A stretch of DNA of 64,000 nt from Nilaparvata lugens (lineage: Eukaryota; Arthropoda; Insecta; Hemiptera; Delphacidae), in NCBI RefSeq assembly GCF_014356525.2, contig NC_052505.1, forward strand, positions 6,485,171 to 6,549,170, given 5' to 3'. Positions within the stretch are counted from its first letter, which is position 1; each line of letters begins with the position of its first letter. The translations under genes and the position numbers were made by a program. Shown one piece after another: positions 1-12,300 of this stretch. Under the pieces are notes generated by a model. The model ran no database searches. It saw only the letters and a list, made by a program, of their open reading frames with translations, and was not told the origin of the DNA.

Positions 1-160
1 AACGGATGAAAATAATCGAATATATCAGCGTTCTATGTTGGAGTCTCTTTCTAATCGAATGCAACCGCGTTTTAGACTGGAGTCTCTACATTGATTTTAA
101 ATGGATACAGAGAAATTTAATCTAATTTCTTATAATATAATAATATGAATGATGTTTCAG
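1..160 (+). other. 3' end of an upstream grh intron
   Basis: The sequence is AT-rich and ends in a polypyrimidine-poor acceptor gatgtttcag. A 39-bp imperfect tandem duplication (units from 13 and from 52, each starting TAATCGAAT and containing GGAGTCTCT) occupies 13-89. No coding sequence is recognised. Confidence 0.6.
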
Positions 161-312
161 ACGTTCGACTACACGGAAATGTGTGGAGCCGGTCAACTGC
201 TGGACGGTGGCAGTCGACCCGCGCATGCGTCCCCCTCCCCCGGCGCCCGGTCACGGCCCTGGCACGACTTTGGACGCCAGAACGACGCCGACAAAATACA
301 AATACCAAAAGT
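161..312 (+). CDS. grh: grh exon 1 of window: linker before the DNA-binding domain
   Basis: The acceptor is gatgtttcag before 161 and the donor is GTGAGT at 313. The exon starts in phase 0 and leaves two bases (GT), which with the first base of the next exon make Val 51. It encodes a Gly/Ser/Pro-rich stretch followed by [19 protein letters not shown], the conserved block that precedes the Grh DNA-binding domain. An alternative donor two bases upstream (GTGTGA at 311) would break the frame with exon 2. The ATG at 179 is internal in the fly-like arrangement and is not needed as a start. The preceding exon is outside the window. Confidence 0.93.
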
Positions 313-3300
313 GTGAGTACTCAATTACAATTCATCAATTAGTCATAAATAATTCTTTCCACAGGAACATTGGATAGATCATTTTGTGATGAGCCTAGAA
401 AATTGGTTAAAGAAGATGAAGATGGTGGAGGAGAAAAAGTAGAAGAAGGAGAAGAAAAAGATGATGATGACGATGATGATGATGAAAAATAAAAAGGAAG
501 AAGAAGAAGAAGAAGAAGAATATATGAAAGAAGAATAAGGAGATTGAGAGAGAGATTGACTAGTTATTCGAAGAAGAATTTTCATCTTACATGAGTTAAC
601 ATTCAATATTCAAAATCTATTGAAGTTAAGGAAATAATTCATTCCTCCATTCTTGATCTCTGTAAATAAGAGATAAATGAGCTTCAGCAGCTTCTGGTAG
701 TATTTTCGATGTTGAAAAAATATAACAAAACTCATTAATTATTAAAGAATTATGAGTTCAACAAAGAGAATAGAATAATAATTTACAATGTTTTTAGCCT
801 TTATTTATTCTCCTACTCCGTCAATAGTTGAAGATCGACCACGCGCTACCACTATCAGAAACTCTCATATCCTATAATATAATTCATTTTATGAAAATAT
901 TAAAAACTCATGTCCTTCCTTCTAAAAAGTCGGAATGAAACCAGGAGAGGATTCAAATAGTTGTCACTCTACAATAATTCAAGAAGCCTCATTCCAGAAA
1001 GAGATATTAGACCCGGTAACAATGTTCCAAACTTCCAATATGAAAACAGCTGACGTTGAGGGCTGTCGGGTGCCCCCTGTTATGTGGAGAACTCAATCTG
1101 GGCTTTTCCCATGACACTGTAATTTGATATTTGATTTCTTTCACATTGAAAAGCTCAGAGAATATTTTAATACCATTAGAAGAAGGAATCGGAAACGTTA
1201 TCAGTCGGCGGCATTCTTGAAAGAAGCCTCGGCGAGTTCAGTGGGCTGTGGAATCTGTCAGGATCTCTTGGCATTCATCTTTTCAGTTTTCAACATACTT
1301 TTCAATCCGTTTTTCTACTGGAATGAATTTTTATTTAGCCTTTCAAGTGACAGGGAGAGAGTGAGACAAAAACTAACAGATCTTATTGCTGAGGATGGTG
1401 CTTTGAAGAATGCCGGACGTTTAGGCTTTCCAAAATGTTGCTCGTATAACTCAGCCGACGAAGACAACAACAAGGAGACAATACACTGTTATTTTATAGC
1501 TTTCTAATTTTGTTGTCATCTGAATAGTTTCTTCCCATATTTATTCAACTTAGAAGTTGACATGCTTTCCAATGTTGATGACCAAACAACATCATTCTGC
1601 ACTCCAGAATTTTGATTCACTGGATTCACTGAAAATTAGCAGTGTATGATTATACAGCAATGCGTTTGAAATGTATGGTTATACAATAATTTGTTTGAAA
1701 GATTCTCTGAAGCACATTAAATTAATGAGCCATTATAAAAATTTATTAGCAAATATTCAAGGGAAAAAGTTTTCTTTATGAATGCCGATGATCAAACTTA
1801 CAAGTCAAAATGTTCTTTAATGCTCTTCTAATTCCTAATCAAACTAGATCTTAGAATCGATCTAGATCTCGGATCTGGAAATCGATTCATCAACTGACTG
1901 ACTTAACAATTTAATTTCATAGTTGAGTATATTAGGTCATTTTACTATTAATAATAAGAAACTCATCCATCACCAATATCATAAATTTTCCAAGAATCGG
2001 ATGCAAGGACGCAGAGATAAAGGCTGTAGATATTACAATAATCGACCATTTCAGAGAACAGTAGAAACCTCAGTTATAAAGAATGTATTATTTCATATTC
2101 TATCTTCAAGTTTCCAGATCTTTGTAAGAATCTTTTCAATTTTGTCTATTAATAAACTTTATCCCTCTGGATATAGTGATTTTGGAAGTAACTGTTGACA
2201 TGTTGAGTGATAAGAAGCTTCTAAAGTCTACGACTGTTGAACGTTTTACGCATAGTATTTTCTCGTTTCACAAACATTCATTATAGTTTTGTTCTATTGA
2301 TTCAACATTCCTTAAAAATTTACAAATTTTCATGTGAAAAATCAGATTATTAAAAGTTAATGATTTGAATTGAATGAGATCAGCGTCCAGCATCCCGTCG
2401 TTGCACGCGTACGCATGCGCAACACCACTCCTTACTCTTCAGGGTCGTGTAGAACGATCCTGTCAGGATCAAGGACGCTCAGGATGGGCGAGAGAAGGAT
2501 TTCAGGGGAAAAGGGGGTAAAAACTACGGCAGGTGTTGAGTACACGACATTTCCATTATCCTCTATTCCTCTCCTCATAGCTCTCTCTCGCTCTGTAATA
2601 AAGGAGCCAAGATCAGAAGCTGGGCTCACGATAAATCAACTCCTTCCATTAATATGCGAGCGGCCGTCTCACTCTTTCTCCGCCTCATTTCTTCCTTTTT
2701 CTTTTTGATAGTCTTCTTCTCAAGTCTATCCTCACTTTTGTTTTATCCACCACAATACTTGGAGAAGGGTAATGATTCAGGATGAATGAAGGGTGATGTG
2801 ATGTAGGGCAATCACACAGGATCTCCAAATCTTTCACCTTAATAGCTGTTAAATCCTCCATCTTATTAGCTGTTTTACTTGTTTATTAGGTTTTCCAAAT
2901 TGAAATTTTCAGTTTAATTGTATAACAGTAAGTTCAATACCTATATGGTTGTGAATTACAATAGTTAGCTTTCTGGTCAGACAGACTTTTATCAGAACAA
3001 GAAAGTTATCAAACTTCATTGTCTTACTAGAAATGATTTATTTATAATTTAAACATGGATGAAATTCAGTACAGCCTCTTGTCACTCTTATAGACCAATT
3101 TGAACCCTTCTAAGCACAAACGAGCATTTCCTTTAAAAAACACCATCATTGCTAGTTTATGATCCTTTATAGGCCCAAATATATTTTATAATAAATTCAT
3201 TGTTAATATCATTCATTAGTTATTGAGTGAAGAAAATTGATTTTTTTAATTTTTATTGAGTGGAATTTATTTGGAATCAACACTTCTCTCAATTTACAAC

Positions 3301-6300
3301 TCATTGTAGATTGTAATTATTTGCCTTTAATCAGCCACCCAGAGTTGGATTAATTAATTGGTCTACTGATAAGTTGATTGGAAAGTAATCGGACCTTTTC
3401 AATAATGATATTCCGACCTTATCAATGAACAAGACATGTTGACGCTAACGTCCATACACGTATTGTATAGGGGCTGAATATCTAAAGAGTTGGCGACTCC
3501 ATATTTGCATAATGAGTGCATAATCAGTAATGAGCATTGAATGGACTTGGATTAAACTTGGTGTATTGATCTCGTTCATTGAAAATTCAAATTTTACGAT
3601 TAATTTTCTCCAATATTCAACATTTACTCATACGTGTTTTGGTTTACTGTGTTTGTAATCGTGGATGATGATTGGAAGTTAATTATTAATTCAGGGATTG
3701 TACTAGCTATTTATGATTAACATGATGCTTGCTATCAAATTATACTTCTTCGCTCATTTGCATCTAATTCAGTTGTTAATCGTACTGAGTGCCACTTTAA
3801 TTACTTCCAATAACTGTCAAGTGATACTAAACTCAAGTAGCTACTTGTAGAATCGATAAATAAACCACCCCCATGGACTAGTTTACTTAGTGGCTAATGA
3901 ATCCTTGAGATTTGAATTACAATAATCACAGCTCAAATTAGAAATGCGTGTTGAATTTTATTTACTTCAAATTAAATAATATTTGATTGAGATAATGCCA
4001 TGACATGCCTGTTTCATGATAATATTCATAGCTTATTATCAGAAAAGTTCGTATTGAAAATTTGATCAATACAGGTGTAGGTATAGTAGTGATCAAGTCA
4101 TCCTCAATATGCCAAAAAATAATCAATACAAAACAATACAATACGATACAATATTCAATACAAAAAAACCTATATAACCCATGGAAAATGATTATTATTA
4201 GTTGAATTTAATGCATCGATTCCTCATTGTAGTAATTCTCACTAAAAGTGGTTGTATTCTTCATCTAAGCGTTTTAGAAAGTTGAATGCATTCTAATAGT
4301 TATAGCGGTCCATTAATATTAATATTAATGCTCACAGTTCAGTTATAGGCCCTATTCAACAAATGGAAGAAACATACAACATAATTTTTAAATCATGATT
4401 ACGAAAATTGGGTGGTCTGTGGTTTTGTGAATGGAATTATTGATAATAACTATCCCACACTTTTTACTACAGTTCATATCCTCTACAGATGAACGCTGCT
4501 GCTTGTAAAGCTATACAATCAGAATATATAGTGGATATAAGGCATTCCAAGAGGATTTCGAAGCGGGATCACGTTCATTAATATTATTTGGCTCCATATA
4601 AAATATTTCATAAACCTCTCTCTTGTTATCTTGGAACAGTAAAACCATTCATACACTTCCTTCTGAGTTTCTTCTCACGTAATTAGGCATCGTATTCTGT
4701 GATCTCTGGAAAAATATCCAAACTCATAAATAAAACTAAAAGCAAATTAGAGACTAATAAGATAAAGCTTTCATCTGAGGAGTGAGACAAAAAACGTATG
4801 AAGATGGGCATAGTGGGCATTTCAATAATAAAGGTAGAACACACATGGATCGCAGCTTATCTGGGAAGAGGAGAAAGAGAAAGAAGATACGAAGGGACTC
4901 CAAAGAAGGAAGTACGGTCGATACTTTTTTGGTAATAAAGCCACAGGTGAGGAGAGGGTGAGGAGAGGGCCTATAAGTGATATTCCCTGTTACCGGCTGA
5001 AGGTTACTTCGAACCTGGTGCGTTAATTGGATCTCAGATACAATCCTTTTCCCCTTATAGGTCTTCTTTCCTTCCTCCTCATCTTACAATCGTTCTTCTC
5101 TCTCCCTTCTGCTTCTTATTCTACATTATATAAATCCTCTAATGAGTATAAATCTATCATTATTTTTTTTCGAAATCTCCTTTTCTTGTTAGTTTTGTAG
5201 GAGACAACGTTATTGATTCCTCACTTTTAAGACTTCCTTCCTCTCTTCTTTTCCATAGATCGTTCTCTTTGTATTGTGATCTGATACTATTCATATTCCA
5301 AACTTTGATTTTCCCAATTTGTATAGTTTTTATGGTATTACTAACCATTATTACTCCATTTGAATTAAAATCTTATAGGAGAAATAATTATAAAAAATTC
5401 ACAAATGAATTTCAACTCATTTTAGCTATATCTTCGCTATAGCAAGATCCTCGATCCTCTGTCAATTTAATTTCGTCCAACTGAGAAACATTTCAAATAA
5501 AGAAGTGCCATAAAGGAATTATTCCATGAAAAAATTCAAATCGGAATAGAATTCGAAACTCCTCATTTGAGAGATAAGATTTGTTAGAATGTAAAATACG
5601 ACTTGAAATTGATTACTCTAGACTAGAAATTTTCCACCCAAAACCATACATAAATTGAATAGGTCATAAATATCATGTTTCTGTTAGTGTGGCTTCCGAG
5701 AAACTTCAAATCAGTGTCAGGAGTTATAAAAAGCCTGTAATGAACGAGAAAAAATAATAAATTATTTTCCAAAATTTATTATTTTTGCAGCCCACCTTAA
5801 GTATGTGGGCAGGATATTTGGTTGTGGGTGAAAATGGAGTTTGACAATGGCATCTATTGTGGGTCTTATTACTCTGTCACAGCAATGCATGAGTGCAGTC
5901 GCCCGAAGACAATGTTATTGGAGCTAAGCTCCCCTCGTTTTCTATCTGGTCTTGTTACTCCGCGTGGTCCACTTCCCGGGGTCACATCCGCCTAGTGTCA
6001 GAGCCAGAGCTGACCACTACTGACAACACCTCCTCCTCCTCCTCATCCTCCTCCTCCTTATCCTCCTCCTCATCTTCCACCATTTGCATCCCCTTTAAGT
6101 AGGTCTTCCCCTCCCCCTATTAAAAGGCCCCCTAGAGCATACTGCAGCTCACCTAAAGATAGCGAACGTCGTTTAGCCGACTACTTTCTACTTGTCGCTA
6201 ATTTAGTCTAAACTTTGAAAACCTACGCGTTCTTATAAAGCCTGTGACGTTTACTGAGTTCTCAATCTCTTCTTCTCTCTCGCAAATAATATTGGTTAAT

Positions 6301-9300
6301 CCTCTTATTCCCTCTTACAATCTCCTGAGGCATCGCCATCTTGGTCGGCTGGACTCATTCTACTTGTCATTTTTCAATGACAGGATGTATTGGATATTGG
6401 AATATGCATAAGCAGTGGAAAGCTTTCTTGCATTTATTGTTGTATGCTACAAAGTTGCTTGAATTTATTCAGTCACCAGTATAAACGCCAACTAAACTTA
6501 CAATGTTGCCTTGTAGGGAAAAGGGAGCATAAAACATTATTGAAATATACGATTCTATGTATATTTCTAGCAGGAGATAATTTATAACTAGGAAATAGTT
6601 TCCAGATTCTTATAAAAAAGCTTTCCACTCAATTATTGACATAGTGCTTATATGAATCTTGCTAATTCATAGTGATGCTACATGATGAAATGCACGTTTT
6701 ATCGTTGACCAGAATGTTTAATCCCGGTTATAAAACTGAAATGTTATGAGAAATCGTTATTCATTATTAGTAGACTATGGAGTTTATCATGAATTATTGG
6801 GAAGGTCCGTATACAAAACTTGGCATACTGAGCTCTACAGCTCTTGTAATATAATATGAAGGAGCGAAGCTATTCCTCATTTTAATTCTAAGTGTTTCTT
6901 GATTGGATATTTTCACGAAATAAGTATTCAGAATATGAAGCATCTATTTATTATTGGTATCTTCATCATCATCTTCTTGAGAATATATAAAGAAGCGGAA
7001 AACTATTCCTCATTTTAATTTTAAATGTTTCGTGATTGAAAATTTCCACGAAATAGGTATTCAGAATAATGAAGCATCAGTCGATTATTGATATCTCAAT
7101 TATTAATATTGCAGTGTTAATTGAATATTGACTTGTGAGTTATTGATTTGGAGAAACGTGCATCTTTTTATATTTTCAAGAAATGATGCAATCTGTATTA
7201 ATGAGAATTTTACTCACATTTACCATTTGAGAAGCTACCAATAGAAGATGCATTGTTCAGTCCTCATTTGGATAGTTGTCATAAACTTCAGTAGCCAAGT
7301 AGCCTAGCAACGATGACTTATATTGGTTTTCCTTGTTAATTACAGTTATTCTCAACATGGCTTCCGATACTTCCTTGAGACACCGATCTCGACCAATCAG
7401 AGAAGAGAGGATGACAGAGTCACGTACATCAACAAAGGCCAGTTCTACGGAATTACCATGGAATACACTCCAGACCCGGATAAGCCTTTGAAAACACAAA
7501 CTGTTAAGGTAGGAGAAACAATTAGACATCATTTGCATGCATCACTTGTCTACTTCATACTTCATCACGTTCGCATGCTTATGATTTGATCTCTTAGAAT
7601 ATTATCAGCAATTCTATGCTTCCATATTACAATTCTCATGGTAGACTATAAATCACAATTTCAAAAGCAGAATTACATCAACATTTAATAAACGAGTTCT
7701 GGCTTATAAATTCAGGTGGCCTAGCATTATTTATCCTTGAACTAATTGAATTTTCCTTATGAGAGTGATAAATGTTATGGAAAATTATAAATGTTATCAG
7801 TTCTGTTCCAATAATGTATGTATAATCTTTAATTAGATTGTGATTATTTGTGTTCAAATAACTTAACAATTCAACCGGGTCGAATCTCGAAAACAGATTT
7901 TTAATATGAGTGAAGAAGATAGCTCTCATATTCTCATTAGAAATAAATCTTAAATCTAAGATTTAAATAACAAATTTGAAAGTAAGCTTCTCGTCAACAC
8001 TGTTGCCTCCGGTAGCACTAACATTCAATAAAAAATAGGAATGAATTTCTACATCAATTGCATGAATAAATCAATTTCAGGTTTCAAGCGACAGACGAAT
8101 TGAATTGGGATAATGAGGATTAATTGAAGTGAATTTCGTAACGTGTGCTTTTTGTGGGACAGCACTGCATCTGAGTGAGTGGGGTGGTCTTAAGACAAAT
8201 CTGTGTCCAGCGGATACGCGCACTTTATCTCTTTTGATCTGCTCCTAACTGTCTCGTTATAAATCGAGAAACGAATGCATAATAGATTATATTCTCGTTT
8301 AATTTTATGGTTTGTCGGTTTATTATAGACACAGCATCCGTTTCCAGCTTGTTATTTTCAGTAAATCTGAATAAATAACTAGATGACTCGAAAACTCTAT
8401 ACAACATAAGAGGGCGCCCAGTACCCATTCATCATTTGATGCTAATTAGACGGTTTTAATAGAAAATTTTATGCTGGTCTACCTTTAACTTCTCTACTTT
8501 ATTTGAAAATTGATGAAATAGGCTATAACTCGATTGAAAGCTAACAACCTGCTCTTTATTCCTCAACACCTACACCTTTTGTTTTCTCTTCCTTCGAAAA
8601 TACACTGGTTCGTTTTTTTAAACAGTGTGGGCTGATTTGTAAGAAACATCAAAAGTGTTTCCACAAACCCAACATCTCAACTGGACTCTGACGTCTACAG
8701 AGGAGTTAACGAAGATTCTACGATTCAATTTTGAGAAAACTTTGTTTGAAGTACTTGGTTACTGGTGAAAACTTCGAATTGTTTTTTCTCAATCCCAAGT
8801 CTCGCTCACGATCAGAACATTTTTAAATGGAATTGAAATTTCATATACATCACGAATAAAATTGAAATTTCATACAACGCGACTGAAAATAATGTCGGCT
8901 CATAATTTCGTGAACATTCTGATCAGAATACACAAATTAGACGCAGGGAAATGAGTCTATGAGTGGAACTCGACCGGAGTTGCGACGCTATAATCCAGGG
9001 ACAGATAATGCACGAATGTATGGCTCATGAAACACGTAAGAAACTTGAGTTGTTGCAACTTAGTTGCACTGTGGCTGTGTAGAGTGAGTAGAAGAGACTG
9101 TAACAAGCGGAAGGAAATGTTGCGTCGTGCTCTCAAGTGCCTGGACATGCGCACAAGTGTCGTTTAGACAAGTACCGGAAGTGTCACCGGCCAACGACAT
9201 TTAGCTGCACGCCCCCCAATTATATGGTGGTGCCGCCTCCAATCGCCAGCCTATTTAAACTGTGACTGAAGGCGGGGGTGAGAGTGAGAGAGAATGAAAA

Positions 9301-12300
9301 GTAAGAGAGTGAGTGAATTACTGTAGATTGAGTGTGTGTCTCAGTATCTATGGAAGGAAGCTAGATATTGTTCAGTGCTTGAATAAATGATCGAGAGAGA
9401 GACGGAGAGCAACTTCAGGAGTGAGAGAAGCAGACAATGAGAGAGACAGAGGGTGAGTGAGAGTAGATAGATATGAATAGAGAGAGAGAGAGAGAGAGAG
9501 AGTGAGAGAAACAGAAAATGAGAGAGACAGAGAGAGAGAGAGTAAGTGAGAATAGATAGATGGAAAGAGAGAGAGAGAGCGAGAGAGTGAGAGAAACAGA
9601 AAATGAGAGCGACAGAATGAGAGAATGAATGAGAGTAGAGAGAAAGAAAGAGACAGAGAGTAAGAGAGAAATAGTAACAGAGTGCCAGACTAGCCAATGA
9701 ATTGCCCTAAAACATTGCTTCAGGCTATCTCATTTATAATGGATGATGAATTTAATGATATCCTTGGTGCAGGTTATTGAGCTAAAAGAAAATTTGAATG
9801 AAGGAGGAAGAATGAAGAATGATTTACAGGGAGGATAGTGTGGAATATTGAAAAGTAAAGAAGATGACAAAATGCAAATTAAGTAGAACTGTATTAGAAA
9901 GAAGATTAACGAAATAAGGAGATAAGAGAAGAGGAGCGAAAGAAGAGCATGTAATAATAAGTTTAAATAATCATTGAAGATAAAAACGTGAAACTTGGAA
10001 GAGAAGAAAGGTGGATCTACCCTGTAATCTGGTTCCATTACAATTCAGTAAGTGTAAAAGCTTTCAATTTTCGAACAGAGAGAATACAAATCAGGTAGAA
10101 CTTTAAAGAGGAGATTAAACGAAATAAGAAGATGAGGAAAGAAGAGCGAAAGAAGAGCATGTAATCATAAAATTAATAAGAACGTAAAACTTGGGAGAGA
10201 AGAAAGGTAGATCTTTCCTGTAATCTAGTTCCATTACAATTCAGCAAGTGTTAAAGCTTTTAATTATCGAACAGAAATTAATGACTTTTGTAAGTTGACC
10301 TAACCTAACGGTACCAAAGTGTATGCAGTTGGTTATTCGAAAAATTCCTATAGAAAGCTTGATTATTTTGCAGTCACGATTACCAAGAATGCGCTGATGA
10401 AGCTGATGTGTCTGAGAAAGAGCAGCTGTCAGAATTAAATTAACAATGAGCCGCCCGCAATTTATGTGTCTAAAATACTGGTTTTTCTCGTTCTTCAAGT
10501 GGCTGTATGGAGAAATTGATTGAGCCGTAAAATCTATTGTAGGAGATAAGTTTACTGTTGGTAGAGTATTTGCAGGTTGTGGGTGGAGTATCTACTACGT
10601 TGGGAGTTAAAAGTGTTTCTCGACAAATTTAGAATCTAGCTTGTCAGTGGATTCTTGGCAGAATGAGTGTTTGCTCCTCGGTGAATGTGAAAGTAATCAA
10701 CCTTTACAAAATATACTAACAAAACCGATTCCTTCTGAATTTCCGTCAATAATTTTATTCATGATGGAAACATTAATTTGATCTGATAATTTCCAAATTC
10801 AAGGGTTGATAATAGTTTTTATTAATTTAGAATAAATAACAAGTCTTTGAACAATGACACAATACAATGGAGGCATAGAAAATGCTGACTCATCTATCCA
10901 AGGACGTTAGACTCCCATTGAATAGACTCATTCGTCCTTGGCGTATGACAAGCAGCCTCCTTACTCCTTCAAACAGCAGAAACAAAGAACAGTACTTGTT
11001 TGCTATCTGTTTGCCAATAAGCTGATCTCGTCAAAAGTACTCTTTTTCAACCAGATTTATACATTTATGTAAAATGTTATATCCAAGTCTTCTATGATTG
11101 ATGTCAACATTCTTATTTGAAAAATATTTTTGAATAATTATTTTTAGTAGTTCAATTTCTTTAAATGATATTGTTGGCGGAAATTTTGAAATATATGTTC
11201 GATAATATCTACTCCATTCGACCCCGCACAGCTTTGAATGAGGTGTGACTTCAATTTATTTTTCCAAGCTTTATTGAAATATTTATATTGATTATTTTTT
11301 GTTTATTATGTATTTGGCTTGAATAAATTATTTATTCATTTGAAGCGTTGAAAAAAAGAAAATCAACCACAATTCAATGAACATTTTACCAATGAGAAAC
11401 GAAGATGAAAGAGGTAGAGCATATTGACTCTCAGTACAAAGTTTTGTCGTAAAACAAAATGGCGAATACCTGCTGGCCAGAATTGACATTGTGCTCACGT
11501 CCACTGGTTGAGGCGAGCTCATAAATGATGGACAACAACCATGTTTTTTCGAATTTTTCAAAATTCTCTCGCATCACAACAATTTTATTCGAATCGAAAT
11601 GTCTGATCATTTGCTGTTGCAGGAGAATGGAGCTATTTTAATAGCTGTGTTGATGTTTCTTCTTCTGCTTTGGCTTTTTTCGCCTTCCTCCTCCTCCAGA
11701 TTGATGGTCCGTATTCTCAATTCGCGATGCAATTACAACGTTCCAATCAGCTCTATACAACATGCTGCTCCTGCAACATGTTTACTCTAGTCCATTTTCG
11801 TCGCTTTTTCTGTGTTATAGTTGGTTTTCTTCATGTCCTTCATTTTATCATCATCGTCGTTGTAATCATAAAGATTATCATCATCATCATCGTCTTCGTC
11901 GTCGTTATCTCCTGAAGTTGACGCATAGTCAAATAATCGCTCTCAACGAACTCCTGTAATGAACAGACACATAGTTTACTGATGCAAAAACCAATTAGAA
12001 CTGCTCGAATTCCAGGCGTTTTTTAATCTACTTCAGTAGCCAACTTTTTTGTTTTGTTTTTTTTTCTGTCAGAGACATTGTCGATGACAGACTGCTCTGT
12101 TCCATAGAATTGAGAACACTGAACACAACACAAATAAAAATAATAACTGAAAGTTGTTTTCTTTAAATTTAGAAAATCTTTATTGCGCAGATGTTGCCTT
12201 GAAATTTTAACAAGCTGCGGTGCGTACTCTTTGGTATTTGAAGCTGAAGAAATACATTTTCTTAGGACTCTCATTCATTGCATTGTTGTTGGTCGTTGAT

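Larger units (their letters stand above)
313..7345 (+). other. grh intron 1 of window (7,033 bp)
   Basis: This is a large AT-rich intron in phase 2. It holds a purine-rich GAA/GAT tract at 400-545, a CpG-rich island with palindromes at 2380-2660, a CTC repeat at 6030-6082 followed by a TATA-like box at 6118-6125, and a 133-bp-period tandem duplication at 6850-7100. Open frames at 1124-1507 (TTG start) and 2370-2708 match nothing I recognise and are not supported as genes. Confidence 0.85.

Noticed and set aside
311..312. Donor at 311 (GTGTGA) for exon 1
   Set aside because: It would leave exon 1 in phase 0 and shift exon 2 out of the conserved Grainyhead frame; the donor at 313 restores [11 protein letters not shown].
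379..606. Poly-Ser/Ile/Phe minus-strand open frame
   Set aside because: Produced by the purine-rich GAA/GAT tract; no other coding evidence.
1124..1507. 127-codon + frame as a gene
   Set aside because: TTG start, no recognised family, no splice or promoter support, and located inside a grh intron.
9341..9697. 118-codon Ser/Leu-rich minus-strand open frame
   Set aside because: It is the complement of the GA-rich tract; repeats of period two rarely contain stops.
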